Of a stretch of DNA of 64,000 bases, positions 29,400 through 40,437 are shown one piece after another. Positions within the stretch are counted from its first letter, which is position 1. Every line of letters starts with the position of its first letter. The stretch comes from Epiperipatus broadwayi (lineage: Eukaryota > Onychophora > Udeonychophora > Euonychophora > Peripatidae). The notes beneath the pieces are model-generated. The model was given only the letters and a program-made list of their open reading frames with translations, ran no database searches and was not told the DNA's origin. The stretch spans positions 23,891,330-23,955,329 of the forward strand of contig JAQFVV010012396.1 of NCBI GenBank assembly GCA_028023455.1, written 5' to 3'. The position numbers and the translations under genes are program-made.

Positions 29400-29899
29400 N
29401 NNNNNNNNNNNNNNNNNNNNNNNNNNNNNNNNNNNNNNNNNNNNNNNNNNNNNNNNNNNNNNNNNNNNNNNNNNNNNNNNNNNNNNNNNNNNNNNNNNNN
29501 NNNNNNNNNNNNNNNNNNNNNNNNNNNNNNNNNNNNNNNNNNNNNNNNNNNNNNNNNNNNNNNNNNNNNNNNNNNNNNNNNNNNNNNNNNNNNNNNNNNN
29601 NNNNNNNNNNNNNNNNNNNNNNNNNNNNNNNNNNNNNNNNNNNNNNNNNNNNNNNNNNNNNNNNNNNNNNNNNNNNNNNNNNNNNNNNNNNNNNNNNNNN
29701 NNNNNNNNNNNNNNNNNNNNNNNNNNNNNNNNNNNNNNNNNNNNNNNNNNNNNNNNNNNNNNNNNNNNNNNNNNNNNNNNNNNNNNNNNNNNNNNNNNNN
29801 NNNNNNNNNNNNNNNNNNNNNNNNNNNNNNNNNNNNNNNNNNNNNNNNNNNNNNNNNNNNNNNNNNNNNNNNNNNNNNNNNNNNNNNNNNNNNNNNNNN
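29400..29899. other. Assembly gap of 500 N
   Basis: Exactly 500 Ns, the usual placeholder length for a gap of unknown size. ORFs that read through it are meaningless. Confidence 0.99.
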
Positions 29900-29974
29900 G
29901 TCAGAGGAAGTTAATGATTATAATTTAGCAATTAAAAAGTCCTTGAATGTTTACAGCAGCAATGCAGTGCCAAG
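29900..29974 (+). CDS. Gene P, candidate exon partly lost in the gap
   Basis: From the gap edge the frame (codons from 29901) is open through SEEVNDYNLAIKKSL to a donor ccaag|gtggtg at 29974/29975. It ends after two bases of a codon (phase 2). The next strong acceptor, at 30177, starts an exon needing exactly one base, so a 203-bp intron would keep the frame. The upstream part is hidden by the Ns. The donor is only moderate, and the frame could instead continue to a stop at 30006-30008. No family recognised. Confidence 0.3.
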
Positions 29975-30177
29975 GTGGTGCTTTATTGAAATTTTAGGTT
30001 CTTTTTAAAATTACATGAAAACTACAAGCATGACGTCAACAGAAATTCCAGAATTCATTGCATTTTAAAATTTTCTTTCTAATAGCATCCATTATGCTAA
30101 AATCTGAAAAAAAAAAAGGATTTTTTATGAATATTTTTATGGATAGGTTCATTTAATTTTTTTATTTTTTTCCTCAG

Positions 30178-30305
30178 TTTACTAGTTTTCATGAAAAAGA
30201 TAACAGCATACATTTTTAAATGGCCAAAGAGTCTACTAAAACAGATTAAAAATCCACCAATAATCACATTTCAAGGACTTCAAAATGTAAAAAGAATATC
30301 GGGTT
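30178..30305 (+). CDS. Gene P, candidate internal exon
   Basis: A strong acceptor (tttttttatttttttcctcag, AG 30176-30177) and a consensus donor gtaagt (30306-30311) bound 128 bp that are open in one frame only. That frame contains KWPKSLLKQIKNPPIITF. Entry is phase 2 and exit phase 1; both fit the neighbouring candidate exons (exit at 29974 and entry at 34264). A methionine at 30191 could be an alternative start. The W, P, Q and G content and lower A+T contrast with the flanks. The peptide is basic with alternating hydrophobic residues; I do not recognise it. Confidence 0.45.
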
Positions 30306-30311
30306 GTAAGT

Positions 30312-32519
30312 ATTAAAACTTTTAATTTTTTATTTATTTGAATAGTAAATTTTAAAAAAATTATTTGATAAATGGTATGTTTGCATTTGTATTGGTGTCT
30401 GTTTAGTATATAAAGTATATATCATTTATGCTTTTTATTGTAGGTAAATAAATTTAAAACATTTGTATTCAAATACAACAAATGTAGTTTATGTAATTTC
30501 AGGGCGCTGATCTAAGTTTAGGCAATTTTCGTTTCTAGACATAATGGTTCTCAAAAGATTTAATAAGTTATTACTATATTTATTATTATGTTTATATATT
30601 ACTGACTTTGTATTTGCAATTGCAGGTTTGTGTTTATATAACAAGTAATGTCTATATATATATATACATATATAAAATTAAGGTATTATAAAGCAGTACA
30701 ATGTAAATTTTAGGACTGATTATCAAATATACAGTAATTTTGCAGGTGACAAAGCAATCACAAATTTTACTGGGCATAGTACCATGTGAAAATATAAACA
30801 TTTAAAACCACAAAGAAAGATTTCAAATGGGGTGTGTGTGAAGATAACCACAATAGTTATGTATATACCACATAAAATTGTATTCAGGCAAAGACTCAAA
30901 TTCTGATTATTTTCCATGCATTGGTACACATGCTGTGCAGTCAGTAATTTTGCCACATCTTGTATCACATTATTTTCAATTCTATACAACAAGATAACAT
31001 CACTAGTGTACATAAAGAATATAAACATCACTGATGTATAGAAAAAATATAAAATGAAGAGATGAAACTCATTTTATCAGTGATACTGATAGTAACCTAC
31101 AATTTCTAGTTTTAGATAAACAAGAAGCCAATTGCTATGATGACAAATGCATATCCATTTTCTGGAAATGGTTTGTTTTGTATCTTTTATTAGGATGAAT
31201 CTTTTTCTTACTTATGCCTTTGAGATTTGATAACTTTTGGGGTACAAGATAAAAATGAAGAATTAATATGCGACTTATTTAGGAGATTCTGAAGCTATGG
31301 ATTATCTCAGGTAAGAAATATTATATATGGTTTGAAAGACAATTTTGTGAGGAATACAAAGAAATTATCAATGAAGATGTACTTTAAACTTAGTTAATGA
31401 TAAATTAGAAATTATGAACAAACAATAAAATAATAATTATGTCAGATGTTAAAATTTCTTTTTTTTCCTTATTTTTTAAATGATTATCATTATTTATCTT
31501 AGCCTTATTGTTTTCCTTTGTTGCTTTAGTTTCTATCAATGTAAAGCTTTTTGCTCTGACGTTATCTGAAGTTATTGTGAAAATTGTCTCTCAAAGCAGT
31601 TTTTTAAAAATTCAGTATGGTGGCCTAGACATTAAACAAGTTAATAAAATTCATATCTTTTAATTTACTTTTTTCTCTGAGTCTGATCATATGGGTTGCA
31701 ATTTACTGCTGCATCAATGCCTTTAGCCATGGACAGTTAATGTTAACTGTGTCATGATCTTGTCAAGATATTTGAATAATGAGTCTATGGATATTATGTT
31801 ATTGAGAAAATAAATTATATTTTACCATATGTAGTTAATGTACCTCTGTTATACTGGTTCTCAAATTATTTTGAGTTGTTATTTTATATATGGCTCAAAT
31901 ATTAAATTAAGATCATCATTTTTTTATATTTTAATTATTTGATAAATGTTATTTGGTGACATTTCTTAGCCATTTTATCAATCAACTCTTACTGTGAAAT
32001 GTAAAAAACTATGCTATATTTTATTTTATTATACTATGGGTAATATGTACAGAATGATGATTAATGATGCTTGACAGTAACAATGAAGAAAGTTGAAAAT
32101 AATGAACTTTAAAATTGATTTAGTTTTTAATAAGCTAATGAAATTTTAAGAACAAAATTTATTTTCGTAATATGGTATCTAACTTGAAAACATGTACACA
32201 TATATATAAAAGTTTAAAAAGAGTAACCTGTTCACTATTTGTTAGTGTTACATTAGAGTCCTCAAATAATTGTGGATTGTTTAGATTATTGATTTAAAAA
32301 ATCCCTTACAGACATTAAATAATAAAATTTGTAGTAGCAAATATTCAAAATAGCTTGGGAAATTTGTTTATCTGAAAGTTTGCGATGATATCATTTGAAT
32401 ATTGAATGTTTATAACAAAATTAAAATTTTATTTAAATTTTCATTTATATATAGCTGTTATAATAGCATTTAGGTCAGTACATAACACAATGTTTTGACT
32501 GGTATTTTCTACTCTCCTT
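30312..32519. other. Presumed intron of gene P, otherwise featureless
   Basis: A further weak exon candidate is 31116-31170 (after tttctagttttag; frame with ANCYDDKCISIFWK, phase-compatible with the 30305 exit). A 28-base piece before ctcag|gtaaga at 31312 also has splice-like edges. The 102-codon minus frame at 30723-31031 has several cysteines but no known motif. Confidence 0.25.
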
Positions 32520-32930
32520 AAGTATTGCTCGCCTAATCAGTGACGGGATAAGTATTGAAATCGAACCTGAACCTGGAAGAAAGATAAACATTTGTCATTC
32601 CTCATCTAATATTCTTTATTAGATATAATTTCAGTCATTGATAAATCACTCAAAAATTGCCTCTACAAGAAGCATCTGAGTTATGCTGGGGAAAAAAGAA
32701 CATTTTCAGAGACACCAAAAACTGAAATCAAATGTTTGCTACAATGAGATGAATTCTATTAAATCTCTCAAACTAGACAAACCATAAACATTATCCTTAC
32801 TGACAAAGACAATAGTTACAGTTGCGATGTATACAACTAATTTTTCACAGCAGGCCAATACAAAAAATAAGTCATAAAAAATTCTGATACTAAGTACACA
32901 AGCAAAATTACAAGCATTACTAGAAAGCAC
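32520..32930 (+). pseudogene. Possible Penelope-like N-terminal reverse transcriptase region, degraded
   Basis: Broken plus-strand frames give NEMNSIKSLKLDKP, then (after a stop) NIILTDKDNSYSCDVYN and FFTAGQYKK. The pattern resembles the segment before the palm of Penelope-like reverse transcriptases, where Lys/Leu-rich residues precede a DKG-type box and a Y...L..D.TY region; here the box reads DKD. Upstream frames (ARLISDGISIEIEPEPGRK) look coding but are not assigned. Weak on its own; the GIY-YIG remnant at 15.1 kb makes it more plausible. Confidence 0.3.
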
Positions 32931-33478
32931 TATTTTTTTATAATTTTAAAATTTCTGATGATCTTAAAATTTTGGTAATAACGCAAAAAAAAAAAAAAAG
33001 TTTAGAAACTAGAGCACAAAAGCTTTGACACTTATAAATCAAATTGTAATACTAAAATAACTGTATCCGGAATATAATAATTTCTCTTTTAACATTTTCT
33101 TTTTTAAGTTTCTTTTAATAAATAATTACATTACTTTAAATCGTGTTTGAACTTATTTTACAAAATTAATTAGACATTATTTAGGTCAATGAGTAGAAAA
33201 TTTTAATAAAAAATATGAATTAATTATTAGATAACCTTTTGAAGGTTTAGTCAGGCATATATAGTTTCATTAATTATATTAAAATATGATATAAAGTTTT
33301 TGTTTATCACTTGATCTTCAAGCAAAGAAACCTTTTTTTTCTGTTTGAAATCTTACATTTATATTAGTGAAAAATCAGATTATTTAAAAATTTGAATTAA
33401 ATTTATTAATTAAATGATAAAATATTTAATATTGTGAACTCACAGTCATGTGTGTATGAATTTTACATATGATTTAAT

Positions 33479-33541
33479 ATATATATATATTATAATGAGC
33501 GTGCTAATAGCTCTTAACAAGCTATTATATATATATATATG
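33479..33541. repeat. TA array with a short hairpin element, second copy
   Basis: The core taatgagcgtgctaatagct followed by cttaacaagctattat differs by only a few bases from 25713-25748 and is likewise embedded in TA repeats. Confidence 0.7.
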
Positions 33542-34120
33542 ATATACATTATCTACACCATCACAATATACAGTATAAATAAATTTTTAATACATGCTCT
33601 AATAGATTTAATACCACTGAATGTATCATGGTATAAAATTTAGGATTTAAATTTTAAATGCGGTTTAAATTTGAGCATGTGAATTAGTATTATTTTTCAA
33701 GTTGATGAGACAACCATTCATAACTGATTAGTAAAAGAAAATATCTTCCTACTTTTAGGTACAAATAAAATATGAAATAATATTTTCAGTCGTTTTTGCT
33801 TATGTATTACCTGAAAAAAAAAAGGACCTTTTATTATTATTTAAGACTTTTTATTAGAAGTATATACTCTTATTCTTCTCCTTTTCTCTTCTTTGCATTT
33901 CTTCATATATTCATATATATTGCTTATGATAACTTCTTTCATATACATTTTAATGCAAAAATTTTTTTAAATAAAACTTATTTATTTTCATGACAGTTTT
34001 ATATTTTATATGTAAATTGTGTATGTATATGGATGTGTATTTATATGTGTGTGTATATGGATTTGTATATATGAATATGAGGTATATATATATATTTATG
34101 TATGTTTAAAGGATATATGT
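33542..34120. other. AT-rich, presumed intron of gene P
   Basis: A hydrophobic 65-codon frame (33796-33993) is of chance composition. Nothing else is visible. Confidence 0.35.
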
Positions 34121-34218
34121 GTATATATTGAGATATGTATATATATATATGTATGTAAGGTTTTTTTATGTATATATTGAGATATGTATATATATATATG
34201 TATGTAAGGTTTTTTTAT
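34121..34218. repeat. 49-bp tandem duplication
   Basis: Two near-identical units (34121-34169 and 34170-34218) starting gtatatattgagatatgtat and ending in gtaaggttttttta. Confidence 0.9.
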
Positions 34219-34263
34219 ATATATGTCTAAGAGTGATATGGATCTATATATGTATTGTACCAG

Positions 34264-34436
34264 TCAAAAAGAAGCCAACACATGAACAAACCCAAACTCA
34301 AAGTCGGATTCAAACTCTGGCAGTTCAAACTGAATTCAAACCCAACTCACGAGCCCAGATCAAATCAATGGATGACATATATCGACGGTACATGACTATG
34401 CGCCCAGGAACTAGCTCAACAGATGATGATGATTAA
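34264..34436 (+). CDS. Gene P, candidate terminal coding exon
   Basis: After ttgtaccag (AG 34262-34263) the frame is open for 56 codons with a composition unlike the flanks. It is hydrophilic with repeated Q, T, S and K, then MDDIYRRYMTMRPGTSS and an acidic DDDD end before TAA (34434-34436). AATAAA follows at 34468-34473, only 32 bases after the stop, as expected for a 3' end. Entry is phase 1, matching the exit of the 30178-30305 exon. The C-terminal tail looks disordered. The pyrimidine tract is poor, and the gatgatgatgattaat run resembles the 3' ends of the RTE-like LINEs, so a LINE-derived 3' end is an alternative. Confidence 0.4.
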
Positions 34437-34746
34437 TGAGACCCCTGATTTAACTCTAATGAAGTATAATAAAATAACTAAGAATCTTTATAAGTCAACT
34501 CATATATATATATATATATATATATAAACATATATATATATATATATATATGTTTGGGTTGCCAATACAGACAGTGAGCATTGATATTAAAATACTTATT
34601 GAATAAGAAAGAAAGTTAAAAACCAAATGTGTTAATAAAGTGTTTAATAATAATAACAATTTTGTTCAACTTTTAGATTATGATTACATAGATTACCTCT
34701 AGTCTTTAAACGGAATTTATAATTACAATAAGAATGGTAGTCCTTA

Positions 34747-34835
34747 TTATATGCCAATACTATTACCCAATGTTCTAGGAGAATTATATATATCTATGCC
34801 CTGATGAGGAAGTAAAGGTAGATAAAGATGTTTGG
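34747..34835 (-). CDS. Gene N, candidate terminal exon
   Basis: On the minus strand a good acceptor (cataatttctgtcacag, AG 34837-34836) opens the exon. Entered in phase 1 it gives 28 codons including LYLPLLPHQGIDIYNSPRTL and stops at TAA 34749-34747. Entered in phase 2, the exit phase of the exon at 38.5 kb, it gives QTSLSTFTSSSGHRYI and a nearer TAA. The longer frame looks more protein-like but then needs at least one more exon between. It lies about 275 bp from the presumed 3' end of gene P, so the two genes would converge. Confidence 0.35.
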
Positions 34836-34924
34836 CTGTGACAGAAATTATGATTCAAATTCTAAAAGAAAGAATGTGAGATTTATTTTCACATTCACAA
34901 ATCAATTCACAAAGAGCAAGATAC

Positions 34925-35512
34925 GTATTTAGGGCATAACTTTAATATTTAATAGAAAACTTAATTATAAATAAATATGAATTTGTTTGACTTTAATAAA
35001 ATCAATTCATCATGATTTACGAGCATGAGAGCGGGCTTTACTGGAACTGAAAAATAAATGGTACTGACGACTTATGAGCTATAAGAATAAATATGAAAAA
35101 TAATGGCTTGTCTGTGATTTGAGAAAATAGCAGGGTGGCTTGTATTTGACAAGTCTTTGATGCCCTATATAAAGGATCCATAGAACACAAAGAAAACCAG
35201 GTCGGGTCATAGCCTCGAACCTTTCGTGTTCCAAATATAAAATGAGCAAGTGAGAAAGTACTTTATTCCTATGTAATTTAATGAACAGTAATATCACCGA
35301 GGACAAGCCTGTGAAGCAAGAGATGGCTTGCATCAGCAATGTTCGGAAAAATGATGACTTGGTAATCATCGTTTAATTAATAAAACCCATCTTATATAAA
35401 GAATGCTCTACGTGATGACCTGATCAAGTTAAATTAAAGTCAAACGTGCTTTAATCAAAAATTATTTAATGCAATTAGAAATTATATTAATTATGCCCTA
35501 AATCTCATGCCC
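34925..35512. repeat. Possible transposon remnant with imperfect inverted ends
   Basis: tttagggcataactttaat near 34930 and the complement of attaattatgccctaaat near 35490 form imperfect inverted ends, each followed inward by gtttgactttaat. Inside, the minus strand reads a tRNA-like B-box GGTTCGAGGCT near 35212-35222. The 96-codon minus frame (35079-35369) has no known motif. Confidence 0.35.
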
Positions 35513-36345
35513 TTCCTGAATATTAATAGAAAGTATAAAATTTGAATTAGAATATATTCATTTAATTCCTTTATCGACCTTTTTGCGAAACAATATATTA
35601 AAATGAATAAATAGATTTTATAAACTCAGTAAAGTGGCCAGGAGTATAGATTAGAAATTGAGCTAATAATTTATTATTATTAGCCATTAATAAAAATAGC
35701 AAAAATTGTATAAATCCTTCAACTCAATAATTAATAGAACTGTATCCAATGAGTTCTAGTGGGTAAGAATTACTATAAAAATTAATATAATATTATTTAA
35801 CAAGGCAAATGCAACGAAGGAAATTATTATTGAGTTGAAGTTTTACTGGCATATAATAAAAATAAAAGACATTAATAATCATCTCAAATATATAAGGTTA
35901 AATAAACGAATCACCATCGTAAGAAAAAAATTAACAAATATTAAATTTAAAGACTATAGATTACGATAGAGAATTACTACATAATTTAAAACAGCATTAA
36001 TATATTAAGGAAAGAGAAGAGCTTTTAACAGTACTAAATTTAAAGGTAGTATAAAATAAAGTTCGAAGACCGGCCAGAAAGTAGCAGTTCATATAAAAAA
36101 GATATTACCATTTCTTCATGGTTGGCTTCTTAGATTACACACGGCAGAGTCCAGTTGGATGAAATGTAGATGCGCATTTTGGAAAATTATTTGAATGACA
36201 TTTTGAAGGATTTCTCTAAGGTTTCTGCAGCTTACAATTGGTATATGAATTTTTATATTGCAGCCACATTGAAGATTTTCAGGGAACTTCAGGAACCGTA
36301 GTCAGACTCCTGGAGTTAAGCCCCCCCCCCACCATGGTAGAAACA
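35513..36345. other. CpG-containing, no clear feature
   Basis: CpG remains common. A C10 homopolymer at about 36321-36330 is followed by ccatgg. A plus-strand frame after ttatattgcag (36263) contains HIEDFQGTSGTVVRLLEL but has no partner exon. Confidence 0.3.
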
Positions 36346-36474
36346 CTATTTTACTTCAAAATTTAACTGGGTGGCTTCTTCTCTAATGAAATATATATGG
36401 ATTCTCTTAATGAAGAATAATAGCTGCTTGGAAACTTTTTCTGGGCTTTTTATAATGTATCTGATGCCTTCAGG
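36346..36474 (-). CDS. Candidate exon or ORF inside gene N
   Basis: On the minus strand, after gcgctag (AG 36476-36475), 42 codons are open and include PEGIRYIIKSPEKVSKQLL, ending at TAG 36348-36346. A gtaaaa just before the stop could be a donor. Entry would be phase 0, which does not directly join the exon at 38.5 kb. A second open minus stretch of about 55 codons begins after ctttcacatgtag near 37012 and is phase-compatible with that exon. Both are unrecognised and could be chance frames. Confidence 0.25.
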   Translation of the reverse strand, partial: PEGIRYIIKSPEKVSKQLLFFIKRIHIYFIREEATQLNFEVK

Positions 36475-37126
36475 CTAGCGCTTCTTTCCTAATCAATCTT
36501 ACAAAAATTTACTAGTTGTTTTTAGATACATTCCTTCGATAAGGCTTTCAAACTCATTAACTTGAATTCATTTTCTAATTAGAAAATGAATTTTTAAAAT
36601 CAGAAAATGATTTTAATTAGGACTGTCCTTATATTTTAAATACTTATCTTTTTATAATTAATAAAAACTTTATCCATTGTTTTGGAAAGGGCCAATCTAA
36701 AAGCTTATCGAAAGAATGTAGCTTTTAATCACTAAAAATTTGAACAAACTATTTAAAGTAAAACAAAACATTCCCGACGCAATGAAACTTTAGAACGAAT
36801 ATGTACAGTTAAATATTTATAAATATATATACGCACAATCCACGCAGTTATAATATATATAAATTCATGAATATGATTAGTTTAAATCTCAAATGAGTTA
36901 ATTTTAACACACATTTATAATAGTTTTTCTTTAAGGAAACTAGTGTGGACTGAACGTATAAAGCCCCATTGCATCGGAAATTCAAGGTTAGTTCAAGGGT
37001 TTGAAGTTGGCTACATGTGAAAGATCATGAAGCTAGGATAGAACTTAGATCTGACTGCTTCAGTATGTATAGGATATATGTGTATATATTTTGATATTCA
37101 TATGTGTATATTATATATATATATTA

Positions 37127-37215
37127 TAATGATCGAAATGAAAGCGAAGATCGAATCTAACCGCAAAACCAATATCTGCTCTACAAGGCGCCATCTAGGC
37201 ATTTGAGCCTAGAAA
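37127..37215 (-). repeat. Possible second tRNA-derived SINE
   Basis: On the minus strand: a box A-like CTAGATGGCGCC, then TTGTAGAGCAGATATT and GCGGTTAGATTCGATCTTCG, ending in tcattataatatatata. The order and spacing suit a tRNA head with a B-box (GGTTAGATTCGATCT, imperfect). Single copy in the window. Confidence 0.35.
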
Positions 37216-37989
37216 AATTTATAAAGTAGGCAGATACGCGCTGTTAAGATTCCACTTTATTTAAATATTCCGATCGTTAGCCCAAGTCACTAGCTCAGCA
37301 GAGATGCAGAGATAAAAATCTATAAATTTTATATCTTAAATATAAAAGAATAAAAGCCACTGACAGAAATTAACACGTAAAAATATTTATTTACGCACAT
37401 ATAAAATAACATTTAAATTTTGAGGAATAGGTTTAACATTTTTAGATTTTTTTATATTACTCTTTAATTGTACATTTACATAAATTTCAATGAGTTTAAT
37501 ACTTTATTTAGATGGTCAAGTATGAATAGACTACAAAGATTTGCATTTGAAAATAAAACATTCTATCCCTATTTAACCTTAGGCTAAAATTCGCAGTCAA
37601 ACCGGCATCAATCCATCTGATACATTTATGTATTCAATGTAGCATGAAAATACAACAGCACATATATACTATACTGTCAGGAATGGACATCTGAACAATA
37701 AGTAGAAATAGAGAAGACATTGACTCTCCACCAACAGGAATGTGACATCTGTTGGTAAGTAGAACAATAAACAAAAAACTCCATAGGAATGGACTGCGGT
37801 CTTCTGCCGACTTACAAACCCATCCATAGGCAAAGGGTTGGTGCAGTGTATTCAGCAATTCTGCACGTAGCGAAACTTATACTACATCTACTAATTACAC
37901 AAATATATCCAATCCATTGACCCAATTCAACAACGACACAAATAACCTAAGATTACCCTCCCTTAATATAACTTTACAAATCTATATAG

Positions 37990-38330
37990 CCATTCATGCC
38001 CGACTTAAATTTAACATTTAGATACATTTGCACAAATGCATTTTATAAAATTTGTTTTAAAATGTTGAGTACAGATCAGCTGCACAGATTCCATGGTCAA
38101 AAACATTCCAAATTAAACACAACCGATCAAAATACAAAATCATCGATAAACGTCACTTGCATAGGGAATATACAAATCCCATTAGCATTCATTGTAAGAT
38201 GCTTGCAGTGATATCGTTGACATATATTCTAATCGAATGTGAAAACCACAACATTATCAACCGCTAACGAATCTATGCAACGTCTATACCCAACCTTAAA
38301 TTCCATCAATTAAAATTTAAACAATAAACA
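37990..38330 (+). pseudogene. Possible LINE C-terminal zinc-like region, degraded
   Basis: One frame reads ISIHCKMLAVISLTYILIEC then ENHNIINR before a stop. This resembles the C-x(n)-LT-x-x-HIL-x-EC block at the end of I/Jockey-type elements with RNase H. A 71-codon frame (37996-38211) overlaps it in another register. Degraded and uncertain. Confidence 0.35.
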
Positions 38331-38523
38331 ATTTATACAAATAAATAAGAAATGGTAATGATTTTTTTTATCAAACGCAAACATATATAAAATTACACAT
38401 TCTCAATTGAGCTGACACATAAGTCAGAGAAAAGTTCTTTTATAAAATTTAAATTAACTTATCAATCTTTAAAGTTCTTAATTAATATTATGATTTTAAC
38501 AATTGTTCAGTTCTATTGCTTAC

Positions 38524-38711
38524 GGTAGAAGAGTCCCTGTTCCTGTTGGCAATTCCCACGGAGACTTTCCTGGAAGACCGGTCTGATATTTTGGAGGTAG
38601 CATTAGCTGGTTCTGTTCTGGTATCACAGTCTTTGCATTTTTAAAATAAGTGAGTGAGGACGACAAGTGCATCTTGTCACTCGACTCATCAAAATCAAGT
38701 TGGAAAAAACT
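38524..38711 (-). CDS. Gene N, first exon (5'UTR plus N-terminal coding part)
   Basis: The presumed start of transcription is A 38711 in TCAGTT. ATG is at 38672-38670. 49 codons plus two bases follow to the donor ctacc|gtaagc (38523-38518), so the exit is phase 2. The peptide starts MHLSSSLTYFKNAK and contains LPPKYQTGLPGKSPWELP and a TGTGTLLP end, a Pro/Gly-rich composition far from chance in this window. The frame also extends upstream of the ATG to a TGA at 38723-38721, so the ATG is chosen because it is the first downstream of the initiator. No membrane segment is visible. The family is not recognised. It lies in the CpG-retaining domain. Confidence 0.6.
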
Positions 38712-38823
38712 GACTGGAACTCAATATTTTTTCTTTTTATAGTCCTCCTATGGATTCCATGAACAAAAATGTCACTGTTCTGTTTTTTCGTTATGGTCCG
38801 GGCCTTTATTTGCTTCCATTGGT
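38708..38823 (-). promoter_or_regulatory. Core promoter of gene N: CCAAT, TATA box, initiator
   Basis: On the minus strand CCAATGG (38823-38817) is followed by TATAAAAAG (38741-38733) and then TCAGTT (38713-38708), whose A at 38711 is 30 bases from the first T of the TATA box. That is the expected TATA-to-start spacing, and TCAGTT fits the arthropod-type initiator TCAGTY. The first ATG follows 38 bases later. No experimental start is available. Confidence 0.55.
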
Positions 38824-39261
38824 CAAGCTAAAATCTCTTTCTTCTCTTATCTAACTTTTCATCTGACTTTTTAATTAAACAGCTTTTAGATAATTAATAA
38901 ACAATCATTTCCATTTATAGATTACAGGAATTAATTAATACCTGTTTTTATTTTAACTTACATTATTTTTTTATTAAAATATTTTTATATTTCAATCTTG
39001 TATTTTTTTATTAAAAAAAATATGTTCAAATACTTTTTTTTTTTTTGTTTATGAAAAAAAATTTTTAAAGTTTAGCATCTGTGCGAATATATACGTTTAA
39101 CAATATTTTAATTTTAGCGTTTAGTTTTTTACTTTTATTTGCGAACTTTTATTAAGTTTTTATTTTAAATTAATGTAACGACATATTTATATATCGTTAC
39201 AATATATATATATATATATATGAAGTAATAGTTATGTATTTATATCATCCAAATATTGTAG
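38824..39261. other. AT-rich upstream region of gene N
   Basis: T-rich runs and a TA array at about 39202-39221. CpG thins out from here on. Confidence 0.35.
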
Positions 39262-39312
39262 CTCTGATGAAGACTGCTGGACAGCCAAAACTGCCAGGAA
39301 AATAAAGAAATT
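39262..39312 (+). repeat. Family B motif copy (CTGATGA-hairpin-AAA)
   Basis: CTGATGAAGACTGCTGGACAG followed by CCAAAACTGCCAGG: the CTGATGA core, a short stem with one mismatch, then AAAAC. It is like the copies at 40.5, 46.2 and 47.2 kb. I could not fix the ends of this copy or find inverted arms. Confidence 0.5.
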
Positions 39313-40170
39313 TTATTTAAAAAAATTTTTGTATTAAAGTGTATATGAAAGAAGTTATTATAAGCAATATATGTTTAAGACTTCAGATTTACTTACTATT
39401 TAATAACACATAAACATAAAATACCCTCATATATAAAAATTAAAATATAGTTTTGTAAAAATTAAATTATGTTTATCTATTTCGTCAAATATAATTAAAA
39501 ACAATAATTGCTCAATAAATTGAATTAAGCTAATTTTATGCTGAGATTTTAAAATTAATGAGATTATCAATTGCAAATACAAATTAACATTTTTGTTATG
39601 CTTTGCATGAATTTACAAACTCACAATTAATTTGTTTTCTATTTGCAGTAACACATAATTAGGATAAAATATACATCAAGAAAAAGACAAAATTAATTTA
39701 GTTTTATAATAATATAAAATAAGAGTGACACTCTTCTCTTTTAAGTATAGTTGATGTAGATCCATAAGACTCCAGAACATCTTTAGATCCTCATAAAAAT
39801 ATAGCCAGACATTTAAAAAAAATTATGCACCTTTCAAAGTGTTATTTGACAAAGACTACAAAGATAGTTGAAAGTGCTACTAAGTGGATAAAATTTTTAA
39901 AATATATCTGATTACTGTATTTATAAATATTCAATTTTATAATTATGTATATTGCTTTGAAAAAGTACAGACATCAAATTATGTGACATATATGTAATAA
40001 ATAAAAATTTACATTGTTAAATATTTTTTCATATATTTTGAGATTAGGTCATTGCAATTGATGCATATAAATAAAGTGCTCTTTAGAATCAGAATATAAA
40101 AATACATTTTAAAGACAAAAGACTTTTAAAAATTAGAAAAAAGAGGTTATTTTTTTTGCCTCTAAAATGT
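39313..40170. other. AT-rich non-coding stretch
   Basis: Nothing recognisable. Confidence 0.4.
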
Positions 40171-40322
40171 ATTTTTATGTAATGGTGCACAAAGGTGGGT
40201 AAAGAGATGGGGATTAAATTTATTGAAGAAAAATCAAAAGTAATGAGGTTTAATACTGGGGAAAGAGAATACAAAGAGTTTTTATTGGGGGATATAAGGT
40301 TAAGTGTGGTAAATATGTATAA
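40171..40322 (+). pseudogene. LINE reverse transcriptase fragment, post-catalytic region
   Basis: Frame VGKEMGIKFIEEKSKVMRFN followed by a short GEREYKEFLLGDIRL-like loop and SVVNMY matches the GLKIN..KTKVM...Y.YLG region of LINE reverse transcriptases. It is a different lineage from the RTE-like copies and is cut off at about 40322, where a minus-strand LINE begins. Confidence 0.55.
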
Positions 40323-40437
40323 CCATAATATAATTCTTACAAAGTTATTTTCAAAATATGAAGCATTATTTTCAAAAAACAGCTATAATATTTGCAAAAT
40401 TTAGATGACTTAAATAATCATATTTTATTTGTATTGT

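Noticed and set aside
29302-30008. Three ORFs of about 190-208 codons across the N run
   Set aside because: The N bases are translated as X; only the real sequence after 29900 carries information.
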